From NCBI GenBank assembly GCA_945900685.1, contig CAMDJS010000050.1:1-13365 (forward strand): 13,365 nucleotides of DNA, given 5' to 3'. Below, one piece after another: positions 5,981 to 12,571 of this stretch. The position numbers and the translations under genes were made by a program. Numbering within the stretch: position 1 is the first letter of the stretch; every line of letters starts with the position of its first letter. The stretch comes from Bordetella parapertussis. GTDB lineage: Bacteria; Pseudomonadota; Gammaproteobacteria; Burkholderiales; Burkholderiaceae_C. Under the pieces are notes generated by a model. That model did not search any database. It had not been told where the DNA came from and worked only from the letters and a program-made list of their open reading frames with translations.

Positions 5981-7315
5981 TCAGGACTGGCGCTTGATCG
6001 CCTGCGCCAGCACATCCACCATCTGCTCGATCTGCGGTTTCTCCACCACATAGGCAGGCGCCAGCACCAGGTTGTCGCCTGCGCTGCGCACCAACACGCC
6101 GTGCTTTAAACATTCCAAAAACACCGCATAGCCACGCGCGCCCACGCCTTTGTCCGAGGGACTCAGCTCAACCGCCGCCGCCAAGCCCAGCGCGCGAATG
6201 CTGATCACATGCGGCAAGCCTTTGATAGCGGCGTGAACCGCGTTGCCGAGCACCGGGCCCATGGCTGCGGCGCGTTCAAACAATTGCTCATCAGCCAACA
6301 GCTTCATGGTGGCCACCGCCGCCGCACACGCCACCGGGTGGCCTGAGTAGGTATAGCCGTGAGAAAACTCGATCACGTGCGCCGGTGTGGGCACAGACAT
6401 GATGGCGTCATGCACATGTTCGCGACACACCACGCCGCCCATGGGCACCACGCCGTTGGTCACGCATTTGGCAAAGTTCAGCATGTCGGGCACGACACCG
6501 AAATAGTCGGCGGCAAACGGCTTGCCCATGCGGCCAAAGCCAGTGATGACCTCATCAAAAATCAACAAAATGCCGTGCTTGTCGCAAATCTCGCGCAAGC
6601 GCTGCAAATAGCCTTGCGGCGGTATGTACCAGCCCGCGCTGCCAGCCACCGGCTCGACGATGATGGCCGCTACGTTGCTCGGGTCATGCAAGGGCAACAG
6701 GCGCTGTTCAAGTTCGAGCAACCAGTCCTCGGCAAACACCGGCAACTCGCCATTGATATACGCATGGTTGACCGGGTCATGGATGAAGCGCAAATGGTCC
6801 ACATGCGGCAACATGGCCGATCCGAACAGCTTGCGGTTGCCGCCAACGCCGCCCACACTCATGCCGCCAAAACCGACGCCGTGGTAACCGCGCTCACGGC
6901 CTATGAACACGCTGCGCTGGCCTTGTCCACGTGCACGGTGGTAAGCCAAAGCCATCTTCATGGCGGTGTCCGCCGCCTCCGAACCTGAGGTGCAAAAAAA
7001 CACTTTGTTCAAGTCGCCAGGGGCGAGCGCGGCAATCATCTGCGCGGCTTCGAACGCGCGGTCATTGCCGAACTGAAACGCGGTCGAATAATCCAGCGTT
7101 TGCAATTGTTGGTAAATGGCTTTATTGATTTCGCGGCGGTTGTGACCGGCGCCCACACACCAGAGGCTGGAGACGCCGTCCAATACTTTGCTGCCGTCTG
7201 CTGTCGTGAAGTACATGCCATCGGCGCCGGTAAACACCCGGGGCGACTGGTGGAAATCTTTGTTCGGCGTGAATGGCAACCACAGGTTGTCGAGTTTGAT
7301 GTTGCTGTCGCCCAT
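5981..7315 (-). CDS. Omega-amino acid:pyruvate aminotransferase (class III, PLP-dependent)
   Basis: This 444-residue class III aminotransferase closely follows the remembered Pseudomonas beta-alanine:pyruvate transaminase. Matching segments include LDNLWLPFTPNKDF, SSLWCVGAGH, FFCTSGSEAADTAMKMA, GRERGYHGV, IVEPVAGSAGWYIPPQGYL and FSHGYTYSGHPVACAA. Asp254 in LIFDEVITGFGR should bind the PLP ring nitrogen, and Lys283 in FAKCVTNG should form the internal aldimine. The enzyme moves the amino group of beta-alanine or another omega-amino acid to pyruvate, giving a semialdehyde and alanine. A strong AAGGAG ribosome binding site lies 9 bases before the ATG. The gene is 51 bases downstream of the ClpP-like gene on the same strand and could share its transcript. 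No methylmalonate-semialdehyde dehydrogenase gene, the frequent partner, is in view. Confidence 0.9.
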   Translation of the reverse strand: MGDSNIKLDNLWLPFTPNKDFHQSPRVFTGADGMYFTTADGSKVLDGVSSLWCVGAGHNRREINKAIYQQLQTLDYSTAFQFGNDRAFEAAQMIAALAPGDLNKVFFCTSGSEAADTAMKMALAYHRARGQGQRSVFIGRERGYHGVGFGGMSVGGVGGNRKLFGSAMLPHVDHLRFIHDPVNHAYINGELPVFAEDWLLELEQRLLPLHDPSNVAAIIVEPVAGSAGWYIPPQGYLQRLREICDKHGILLIFDEVITGFGRMGKPFAADYFGVVPDMLNFAKCVTNGVVPMGGVVCREHVHDAIMSVPTPAHVIEFSHGYTYSGHPVACAAAVATMKLLADEQLFERAAAMGPVLGNAVHAAIKGLPHVISIRALGLAAAVELSPSDKGVGARGYAVFLECLKHGVLVRSAGDNLVLAPAYVVEKPQIEQMVDVLAQAIKRQS

Positions 7316-7366
7316 GCCGTGTTTCTCCTTGAATATGCAGACCGTTGCGCGGTGATACGCTGACGG

Positions 7367-8152
7367 TCAAGGCATTCTAGGTCGCATGCTGTCTGGCAGT
7401 TGCAAGCTCACGGTTTCTATGTTGGTGACCAAGCCCAAGGTGAATGCATCCAAACGCGGGTACTCGGTGCATCGCCAGCGCGGCGTGCCAGCGGTCGGGC
7501 AATGCAGGGTGATGCGGTCGCGTGAATGGTTGCGCTGCATCTCCCGGATCAGAACAAAGCCGGTGGCATCTTGCATTTGGTAGAGCGCTGCATGCAATAA
7601 GTCAGCATCGTATTTTTCGCCCATGCGTTCTTTGTAAAACGCCAACATTTCGCCAGCGCGCTCGGGCAACATTTGCCCAGTTTGCGGCAGGCTTGGTCCG
7701 TGGATACCGATTACCGTCAAACGCGGCTCATACCCGGTGGCGTATTGACGCTCTGCGCCCGCCATGAATATCAATGAGCATGCGGACAAGCACGGACCGA
7801 CCACCAAGGTCGTGACTGGCCTGGCGGCGAGCCATCGCGCAATATTGAGGCTGGCAGTCAAATGCCCGCCACGCGAATTGACCAAAATCAAACGCTTGAC
7901 CGGCGCCACATCAAACTCGGCGCGCAATTTCACATCATCTTGGGCAACGATGTCGCCACTGACAAATACATCTGTTTCTACGCGCTGAATTTGAATCGCA
8001 TAGGCAGTGGATACCGCATGGCAAATCATCCACCCCAAACCCAGGTGTCGCCAAAATGCCTGCCTGCCAAATGCAAACCATGAGCGGCTTGAAAGCTGTG
8101 TGAAGAATGCCCATGAATGAATACATTGGCGTACAAATGAAACGGTGAACAT
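7367..8152 (-). CDS. Putative exported ClpP/crotonase-fold protein (COG3904-like), unknown function
   Basis: This 261-residue protein is of unknown role. After a long N-terminal stretch with a hydrophobic segment at about 38-52 (GLGWMICHAVSTAYA, perhaps a signal or anchor), it shows a ClpP-like core: VFVSGDI at 62-68, NSRGG at 92-96, GPCLSACSLIFMAG at 119-132 and GIHGP at 149-153. By analogy with ClpP, where Ser lies in GxAASMG and His in IHQP, Ser123 and His151 could be a catalytic pair; the acidic partner is not clear. The pattern recalls predicted periplasmic proteins grouped as COG3904. The start is supported by a GGAGGT ribosome binding site 4 bases upstream, although the N-terminus is longer than a standard signal peptide. 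The ribosome binding site and ATG are folded into a hairpin. The aminotransferase gene follows on the same strand. Confidence 0.7.
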   Translation of the reverse strand: MFTVSFVRQCIHSWAFFTQLSSRSWFAFGRQAFWRHLGLGWMICHAVSTAYAIQIQRVETDVFVSGDIVAQDDVKLRAEFDVAPVKRLILVNSRGGHLTASLNIARWLAARPVTTLVVGPCLSACSLIFMAGAERQYATGYEPRLTVIGIHGPSLPQTGQMLPERAGEMLAFYKERMGEKYDADLLHAALYQMQDATGFVLIREMQRNHSRDRITLHCPTAGTPRWRCTEYPRLDAFTLGLVTNIETVSLQLPDSMRPRMP

Positions 8153-8187
8153 GAAGACCTCCAGGTGATGACTGATGGGTCTTCATG
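8150..8187 (-). promoter_or_regulatory. Hairpin covering the ribosome binding site and start codon of the ClpP-like gene
   Basis: In the leftward transcript, CATGAAGACC (8187-8178) can pair perfectly over 10 bases with GGTCTTCATG (8159-8150) around an 18-base loop. The 3' arm contains the start codon and the last three bases of the GGAGGT ribosome binding site; the first three are at the end of the loop. If formed, the stem would hinder translation initiation, as in RNA thermometers or translationally controlled leaders. The pairing is direct from sequence; a regulatory role is inferred. A 10-base match this close by chance is not very rare in 13 kb. Confidence 0.45.
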
Positions 8188-8489
8188 GGCAAATCGAATG
8201 CCAATTCACAGTTATTTTTTATGCATGCTTTTCGAATAAAAAATGCATGAAATACACACCTTGGCATTCACGCTTTACAAGGTGTTTTTGACAGTTGCTC
8301 AACTAGAGGAAGTGACTCGCCGTGAATTTATTGACACTACGGCTGATGGACTTGTGGGCCTGCAATCAAGGCTTGAATGCCTCCTTCTTACAAACGATGC
8401 ATTTGCAGCGTTGCTGTTTTGTCGCTGCTCAAACAGGGTGAATGCATGGCTCTTTTCACGCCTTGGGGCATACGGATTACAGTAGCGAC
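8188..8489. other. Intergenic region between the ClpP-like gene and glcD; no supported gene
   Basis: These 302 bases separate two divergent genes and must contain both promoters. A short open frame (8243-8485, plus) has no recognisable motif, no good ribosome binding site and overlaps nothing conserved, so I do not call it a gene. Two TTGACA hexamers (8288-8293 and 8331-8336) occur, but neither has a reasonable -10 at 16-18 bases. Around 8223-8245 an AT-rich imperfect hairpin (TGCAT ... ATGCA with inner TTTT/AAAA) is visible; its meaning is unknown. Confidence 0.45.
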
Positions 8490-10004
8490 ATGAACGCCAT
8501 TACTTCACCCGATATTCAACATTTACAAACCGCAGCAAACGCGCTTGCCGCACGCAGCGCGCAAGTGGTTCAAGCATTGCGCAAAGTGTTGCCTGCACAT
8601 GCCGTTTTGTCTTCGTCTGAAAACACCACGCCTTATGAATGCGATGGTTTGACCGCTTACCGCCAACGCCCTTTGTGCGTGGCCTTGCCCGAGACTTACG
8701 AACAAGTGCAAGCGGTATTGCGCACCTGCCATGCGCTGCAAGTGCCGGTGGTCGCACGCGGTGCAGGCACCGGTTTGTCAGGCGGTGCCATGCCGCATGC
8801 GCAAGGCGTCACCTTGTCACTCGCCAAGTTCAACCGCATTTTGAAAATGGACGCGCACAGCAGAACCGCTGTGGTGCAAAGCGGTGTACGCAACCTGGCC
8901 ATCAGTGAGGCTGCATCTCCCTTGGGTTTGTACTACGCGCCTGATCCGTCCAGCCAAATCGCTTGCAGCATTGGCGGCAACGTGGCGGAAAACTCCGGCG
9001 GCGTGCATTGCTTGAAATACGGTTTGACCTTGCACAACGTGATGAAGGTCAAAGGCTTGACGATCGAAGGCGAATGGATTGAATTCGGCGGCGATGCGCT
9101 GGACGCGCCCGGCCTGGATTTGCTGCCCTTGGTGGTTGGCTCTGAAGGCATGTTGGCCATCACACTTGAAGTGACGGTCAAGCTCACACCCAAGCCTCAG
9201 CTTGCGCGTTGCATCATGGCCAGCTTTGACGATTTGCGCAAAGCCGGCGACGCGGTGGCTGCGGTGATAGCGGCTGGCATTATTCCAGCGGGCTTAGAGA
9301 TGATGGACAAGCCCATGACCGCCGCCGTGGAGGATTTTGTGCACGCGGGTTACGACTTGAACGCCGAAGCGATATTGCTGTGCGAGAGCGACGGCACGCC
9401 CGAAGAAGTGGAAGAAGAAATCGGCCGCATGAGCGCTGTGTTGCAAGGTTGCGGCGCGACCGCGATTGCGGTCAGCAAAGACGAGGCCGAGCGATTGAGA
9501 TTTTGGAGCGGCCGCAAAAACGCGTTCCCCGCCAGCGGACGCATCAGCCCGGACTACATGTGCATGGACTCGACGATTCCGCGCAAACGTTTGGCCGACA
9601 TCTTGTTGGCAATTGCCGAGATGGAAAAAAAATATGGGCTGCGCTGCGCCAATGTGTTTCATGCTGGCGACGGCAATTTGCATCCGCTGATTTTGTTTGA
9701 TGCGAACGACCCCGATCAACTTCACCGCTGCGAACTCTTTGGCGCGGATATTTTGGAAACCAGTGTGGCCATGGGTGGCACTGTCACTGGTGAACACGGT
9801 GTGGGCGTGGAAAAACTCAACTCCATGTGCGTGCAGTTTTCAGCCGCGGAAAACGAGCAAATGTTCGGCGTGAAACGCGCGTTCGACCCGAGCGGTTTGC
9901 TCAACCCCGGCAAAGTGATTCCAACGTTGCAACGCTGCGCCGAGTACGGCAAGATGCTGGTGCGCGGCGGGCAGATGAGTCACCCGGAGTTGCCGAGGTT
10001 TTAG
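8490..10004 (+). CDS. glcD: FAD-linked oxidase, glycolate oxidase subunit GlcD
   Basis: These 504 residues have the VAO-type FAD-binding fold of GlcD: VARGAGTGLSGG at about 88-99 for the FAD pyrophosphate, SIGGNVAENSGG near 160-171, and the C-terminal FAD-oxidase domain with HAGDGNLHP at about 391-399 and TGEHGVGVEK at about 433-442. GlcD carries FAD and oxidises glycolate (or a related 2-hydroxy acid) to glyoxylate, normally in complex with GlcE and the Fe-S protein GlcF at the membrane. I chose the ATG at 8490 because family members begin just before the TPYECDGLTAYRQRPL block; an upstream in-frame ATG at 8442 adds 16 atypical residues. glcE and glcF are not next to it: the downstream region is accessory sequence. 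D-lactate dehydrogenase-type FAD oxidases are an alternative, but GlcD fits best. Confidence 0.87.
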   Translation: MNAITSPDIQHLQTAANALAARSAQVVQALRKVLPAHAVLSSSENTTPYECDGLTAYRQRPLCVALPETYEQVQAVLRTCHALQVPVVARGAGTGLSGGAMPHAQGVTLSLAKFNRILKMDAHSRTAVVQSGVRNLAISEAASPLGLYYAPDPSSQIACSIGGNVAENSGGVHCLKYGLTLHNVMKVKGLTIEGEWIEFGGDALDAPGLDLLPLVVGSEGMLAITLEVTVKLTPKPQLARCIMASFDDLRKAGDAVAAVIAAGIIPAGLEMMDKPMTAAVEDFVHAGYDLNAEAILLCESDGTPEEVEEEIGRMSAVLQGCGATAIAVSKDEAERLRFWSGRKNAFPASGRISPDYMCMDSTIPRKRLADILLAIAEMEKKYGLRCANVFHAGDGNLHPLILFDANDPDQLHRCELFGADILETSVAMGGTVTGEHGVGVEKLNSMCVQFSAAENEQMFGVKRAFDPSGLLNPGKVIPTLQRCAEYGKMLVRGGQMSHPELPRF

Positions 10005-10333
10005 TGGTTTGGTGCCATGCATTGGTCGACCCATCCTGATTGATTGGCATTTCTGCTTGAAAAGTATGAAGGCACGCATTGGCCGACCCATCCGGTGCGA
10101 TTTTTTTCTTCGCTTTCGCTCGAAAAAAACGCCCCCTCCGAGTCGTCCAGTCGTCATGTGTTTTCAGTCAGGACGATTTCGTTTTCGCTTTGGCTTTGTG
10201 AAATCACTGAGATGCAGTTGAAGAAATACTGCGAGCAGATAAACGATGTGACTACCGGTCCGCCTTGGCATGAACACCTTGCTTTGCTATGGCACTGAAT
10301 TCGACGAGCTATCCATCCATAAACACCTGAAGA
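10005..10333. other. Non-coding stretch downstream of glcD
   Basis: These 329 bases hold no gene I can support. They contain an imperfect direct repeat (10019-10036 and 10076-10093) and a T-run/A-run inverted pair (TTTTTTTC at 10101-10108, GAAAAAAA at 10122-10129) that could end glcD transcription weakly in both directions. Plus-strand frames end in short peptides such as MQLKKYCEQINDVTTGPPW (starting near 10212), which may be a relic of an unknown gene, but I cannot identify it. The region marks the left edge of the toxin-antitoxin pocket. Confidence 0.5.
10019..10093 (+). repeat. Imperfect direct repeat pair, 18 bases, period 57
   Basis: The copies GCATTGGTCGACCCATCC (10019-10036) and GCATTGGCCGACCCATCC (10076-10093) differ at one base. 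They lie just after the glcD stop codon and before the T-run/A-run hairpin. With only two copies in this window their nature is uncertain; a dispersed intergenic repeat is possible. Confidence 0.5.
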
Positions 10334-10669
10334 TCAAGCAACCGACAAATCTCTTGGTTCAATAGCAGCCAAGACACTGTGCATCATGGCATTGGTGATG
10401 GTCATGTCGTATTCCATTTGACCGCGTAACCACCACCCATCGCTCAAACCGAAATATCGGCACAAGCGCAAGTCAGTGTCAGCTGTGATGGCGCGCTTAC
10501 CTGCCACGATATCCCCAATGCGTTGCGGCGGCACGCCAATGTCTTTGGCTAAACGGTATTTGGTCAAACCCAGCGGCTTTAGAAATTCCTCTTGCAGCAT
10601 TTCACCGGTTGTCACCAGTTTGATTTTTTTTATGTCTGTTTCCTTTGAGTGGTAGTCCACAATTTCCAC
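10334..10669 (-). CDS. higA: HigA-family antitoxin, fused in frame to the HigB tail
   Basis: From about residue 14 this 111-residue product is a typical HigA/VapI-type XRE antitoxin: IKLVTTGEMLQEEFLKPLGL, then the helix-turn-helix YRLAKDIGVPPQRIGDIVAGKRAITADTDLRL (about 38-69), then RYFGLSDGWWLRGQ. The odd part is the start. Where HigA normally begins, next to a good AAGGAA ribosome binding site, the codon at 10633-10631 is ATA, not ATG. Upstream, the residues VEIVDYH end a HigB toxin, but the expected stop is TCA (10648-10646), so the frame runs on. The only available starts are GTG codons at 10669 or 10660, or a non-standard ATA start. The antitoxin may thus carry 9-13 extra residues or be poorly made. 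HigA binds its own promoter and HigB; here no toxin partner remains. The fold call is secure, the start is not. Confidence 0.8.
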   Translation of the reverse strand: MEIVDYHSKETDIKKIKLVTTGEMLQEEFLKPLGLTKYRLAKDIGVPPQRIGDIVAGKRAITADTDLRLCRYFGLSDGWWLRGQMEYDMTITNAMMHSVLAAIEPRDLSVA

Positions 10670-10702
10670 GTCGACCGCGCCTTCTGGGCTCCACTTAAAA
10701 CA
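10649..10702 (-). pseudogene. higB: HigB toxin remnant (last 18 codons, stop lost)
   Basis: The 18 codons read CFKWSPEGAVDVEIVDYH, matching the usual C-terminus of HigB/RelE-type mRNA endonucleases (CFRW ... DVEIVDYH). The frame meets a TGA at 10708-10706, only one codon before the Cys, and upstream bases to 10743 are AT-rich with no HigB similarity, so about 80% of the toxin is missing. The normal stop after the final His is changed to TCA, joining the remnant to higA. It lies 41 bases from the XRE antitoxin gene. Identification rests on the motif, frame and position directly before HigA. Confidence 0.75.
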
Positions 10703-10743
10703 CCTTCACCATTCAAAAAAACAATTTTTAGTCGTATTTATTT

Positions 10744-11079
10744 TCAGTGCAAAGCAGCCAAAGCCGCTTCCGGAGCTTTATCTAGGATTTTTAATAAGGC
10801 CTTGGCTGCACCCGTGGGACTGCGTTTACCTTGCTCCCAATTGCGGATGGTCTCCAATGACACATCGATACGTATTGCAAATTCAGCTTGGCTAAATCCA
10901 AGGCGACGACGAACTCGCCGAGCATATTTCGCGGCATCTTGCATGGCCAATGCCTCATCTTGAGCTGCTTGGTCTGCAATTTGCGCTTCGGTGGTCGCAT
11001 CTACTTTGGCCTTGTTGATCCGGCCAATACGTTGCAACGACGTGGCTGTGGGATCAATTTTTATGCGTGTTGTTTTCAT
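10744..11079 (-). CDS. XRE-family antitoxin, partner of BrnT
   Basis: Counted from the ATG at 11079, this is a 111-residue DNA-binding protein. The N-terminal half (TTRIKIDPTATSLQRIGRINKAKV and a following Ala/Gln/Asp-rich helix) probably holds the toxin-binding part. The C-terminal half is an XRE helix-turn-helix (RRRLGFSQAEFAIRIDVSLE, then TIRNWEQGKRSPTGAAKALL; about 58-97). The start codon lies 26 bases inside the end of brnT, in another frame, as expected for a toxin-first pair. Earlier in-frame starts (11091, 11184) would overlap the toxin further and add residues unlike antitoxins. The partner takes the place of the usual ribbon-helix-helix BrnA antitoxin; HTH partners for BrnT are known. 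It probably represses its own promoter by binding the palindrome upstream of brnT. The gene is intact. Confidence 0.82.
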   Translation of the reverse strand: MKTTRIKIDPTATSLQRIGRINKAKVDATTEAQIADQAAQDEALAMQDAAKYARRVRRRLGFSQAEFAIRIDVSLETIRNWEQGKRSPTGAAKALLKILDKAPEAALAALH

Positions 11080-11335
11080 ACAGTGTGACATCTCGGCTAT
11101 TGGCTTTTCTGGCAGAAATAATTCGCGTCGCATTACCTCTTTGTGTGTAAACCAAAACAAAAACTCTTGATTCAATACGGCCATACAAATGGAATCTTGC
11201 TTCGCCGTAGCTTCGTCTCAGGTCTGCACGGATAAGACGAAGCGGATCAAAAAATGCTTTTGCTGCGTAGGCAAAGTCGAAACCCCTGTCAAAAAAACAG
11301 GCTTGGCTTTTGACTTCATCCCATTCAAATTCCAT
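11054..11335 (-). CDS. brnT: BrnT-family ribonuclease toxin
   Basis: This complete 93-residue BrnT toxin has the family blocks EFEWDEVKS (2-10), the region ending FFDPLRLIRADLRRSYGEARF (28-48), YGRIESRVFVLVYTQRG (51-67) and RIISARKANSRD (71-82). The last block holds the basic residues typical of the active surface. BrnT has a RelE-like fold and cleaves RNA, slowing growth until the antitoxin neutralises it. The ATG at 11335 fits the family; a GTG directly before it is also in frame. The ribosome binding site is weak. The antitoxin gene overlaps the last 26 bases. A -10-like TACAAT and a palindrome directly upstream look like an autoregulated promoter. No inactivating change is visible. Confidence 0.85.
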   Translation of the reverse strand: MEFEWDEVKSQACFFDRGFDFAYAAKAFFDPLRLIRADLRRSYGEARFHLYGRIESRVFVLVYTQRGNATRIISARKANSRDVTLYENNTHKN

Positions 11336-11344
11336 CACGCAGGG

Positions 11345-11368
11345 TAGGCCATTGGCCTATGTATTGTA
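11345..11368 (-). promoter_or_regulatory. Candidate autoregulated promoter and operator of the brnT-antitoxin pair
   Basis: A perfect inverted repeat TAGGCCA-T-TGGCCTA (11345-11359) lies 9 bases before the brnT ATG. Just upstream in the leftward direction is TACAAT (11368-11363), five of six bases of the -10 consensus. No good -35 is seen. The predicted transcript start falls near 11356, inside the palindrome, a position suited to repression by the XRE antitoxin. The symmetry is direct evidence; the role is inferred. Confidence 0.5.
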
Positions 11369-11547
11369 ACTCTAGATTTGAAGTATTTGCACTGCTACGC
11401 ATAGCGTGACATGTTGGGCGTGATGTACTGGACTATGTGTCACTGAGCATTACGGTTTTTGTGAGTTGCTGTTGGAAGGCGATATATGAGATATTCCAGT
11501 CAGGCTATTTTTTTTAAGCGCTGACAAAACAAGCATGTTGTATTTAA

Positions 11548-11685
11548 TCAACGCCCCCCAAACACCACCGTCCCCACCCTCACCATGGTGCTGCCCGCCT
11601 GCACCGCCGCTTCCAAATCGGCGCTCATGCCCATGGATGAGGTATCGAAGTGAAGCCATGACAAAGCCACTTGCAGTTCTTCATA
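11548..11685 (-). pseudogene. yggS 3'-end remnant (about 45 codons)
   Basis: In one frame the minus strand encodes the C-terminus of a YggS/PROSC-type PLP protein: HFDTSSMGMSADLEAAVQAG, then STMVRVGTVVFGGR and a TGA stop at 11548. Farther upstream, YEELQVALSW aligns with FEDLREALVL of the intact copy at 12572-13264. The rest of the gene, including the PLP lysine region, is absent; an in-frame stop lies about 60 bases beyond. At DNA level 11558-11653 matches 12582-12677 with 9 mismatches and no gaps. This is a broken copy or paralogue relic, in the same orientation as the intact gene. Confidence 0.8.
11558..11653 (+). repeat. Direct repeat, copy A (yggS 3' end)
   Basis: This 96-base block matches 12582-12677 at a constant offset of 1024 bases, with 9 mismatches and no gaps. 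It is the broken copy and lies 136 bases before the ATG of the methyltransferase-like gene. Confidence 0.85.
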
Positions 11686-11788
11686 CTGTCCATCCGCGTC
11701 GTGAGTTCGCCCTGCTGACAGGTCAAGAATAGGGCTTCTTCATCCGACCTAGACTGCACACCTGCATTGACAAAATTTAAGAGCAACC

Positions 11789-12373
11789 ATGGAACTTCTG
11801 GCTTTTTTTCTGCTTTATTTTGGTTTGACCTTTGTCTGGCGATCGGTAGTGGTTTACCGCAAAACCGGCATCAATCCCTTGGTTTTGGGTAAGGGCGACG
11901 ACGCTTACGGCTATGTGGGGCGCGCCTTCAAGCTGACCATCATGCTCATCGCCGCTTTTGTGCTGATGCGCGCATCTTGGCCAGCTTCCACTCAAGATCT
12001 CGGCACGATTGCGGCTTTGCAATCGCCCACATGGGCCACGCTGGGATGGGTGTTGATGGGTCTGTCCTTGATGCTCATGCTGGTGGCACAGGCACAAATG
12101 GGACTGTCTTGGCGCATTGGCATTGATGAAAAAAACCGCACTGGCTTGGTGACACAGGGTCTGTTTAGCCTGTCGCGCAACCCGATTTTTTTGAGCCTGC
12201 GCATAACCCTACTGGGACTTTTTTTTCACTCGCCCAACGCCTTGACATTGGTGTTGGCCTGCGTCGGTGAGTTGCTGATGCAGCTTCAGGTGCGACTGGA
12301 AGAGCAGCACCTCGGGGGTCAGCACGGCGAGGCGTACGTCACCTACTGCCAAAAAGTGCGGCGCTGGATGTGA
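11789..12373 (+). CDS. Isoprenylcysteine carboxyl methyltransferase-family membrane protein
   Basis: This 194-residue integral membrane protein has about four or five hydrophobic segments (roughly 3-17, 48-61, 83-103, 137-151 and 152-166). Its C-terminal part carries the ICMT/PEMT-type signature: GLVTQGLFSLSRNPIFLSLR (about 119-138), then RLEEQHLGGQHGEAYVTYCQKVRRW. In the eukaryotic enzymes the corresponding region binds S-adenosylmethionine. Bacterial members are mostly uncharacterised and may methylate lipids or other small hydrophobic substrates, since bacteria do not generally prenylate CaaX proteins. An AAGAG ribosome binding site precedes the ATG. The gene is the only one between the broken and intact yggS ends, on the opposite strand to both, so it may have arrived with that rearrangement. 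Confidence 0.83.
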   Translation: MELLAFFLLYFGLTFVWRSVVVYRKTGINPLVLGKGDDAYGYVGRAFKLTIMLIAAFVLMRASWPASTQDLGTIAALQSPTWATLGWVLMGLSLMLMLVAQAQMGLSWRIGIDEKNRTGLVTQGLFSLSRNPIFLSLRITLLGLFFHSPNALTLVLACVGELLMQLQVRLEEQHLGGQHGEAYVTYCQKVRRWM

Positions 12374-12571
12374 CCCATGCATCACCAGAGACTCCATTCA
12401 CACAAGCCGTCAGGTTGTGTCTGACCGCATAGCGAACGTCGCAGCTTTGCTGCGGTGAGCGGCGGGCGGGCACAGCATGACGGCATACCACCGATGCCTT
12501 GGCTGCGTTCGCCATGACAAGCGATGGCTTGACATCGTTCGCCAAGACAGGTGTAGCCCAATGATGACCCC
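12374..12571. other. Spacer between the methyltransferase gene and yggS, with small hairpins and a short repeat
   Basis: No gene is seen. A GC-rich hairpin CGCAGC-TTT-GCTGCG (12440-12454) and a weaker one (ACACAA ... TTGTGT near 12401-12421) lie between the two convergent stop codons and could help to end transcription, although no T-run follows. CGTTCGCCATGACA (12506-12519) recurs 30 bases later as CGTTCGCCAAGACA (12536-12549). Confidence 0.45.

Noticed and set aside
8219..8249. AT-rich imperfect inverted repeat with ATGCATG repeats, considered as a terminator
   Set aside because: It lies between divergent genes, where no terminator is expected, and the stem is interrupted; left as an unexplained structure.
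8288..8336. Two TTGACA hexamers considered as glcD -35 elements
   Set aside because: Neither is followed by a recognisable -10 at 16-18 bases.
8243..8485. Open frame of 80 codons on the plus strand upstream of glcD
   Set aside because: It has no recognisable motif, a poor ribosome binding site, a composition unlike the neighbouring genes, and it runs into the true start region of glcD.
10009..10298. Plus-strand peptides downstream of glcD with repeated THP/GRP motifs
   Set aside because: The repetition comes from the 18-base DNA repeat; no start signal or known family could be seen.
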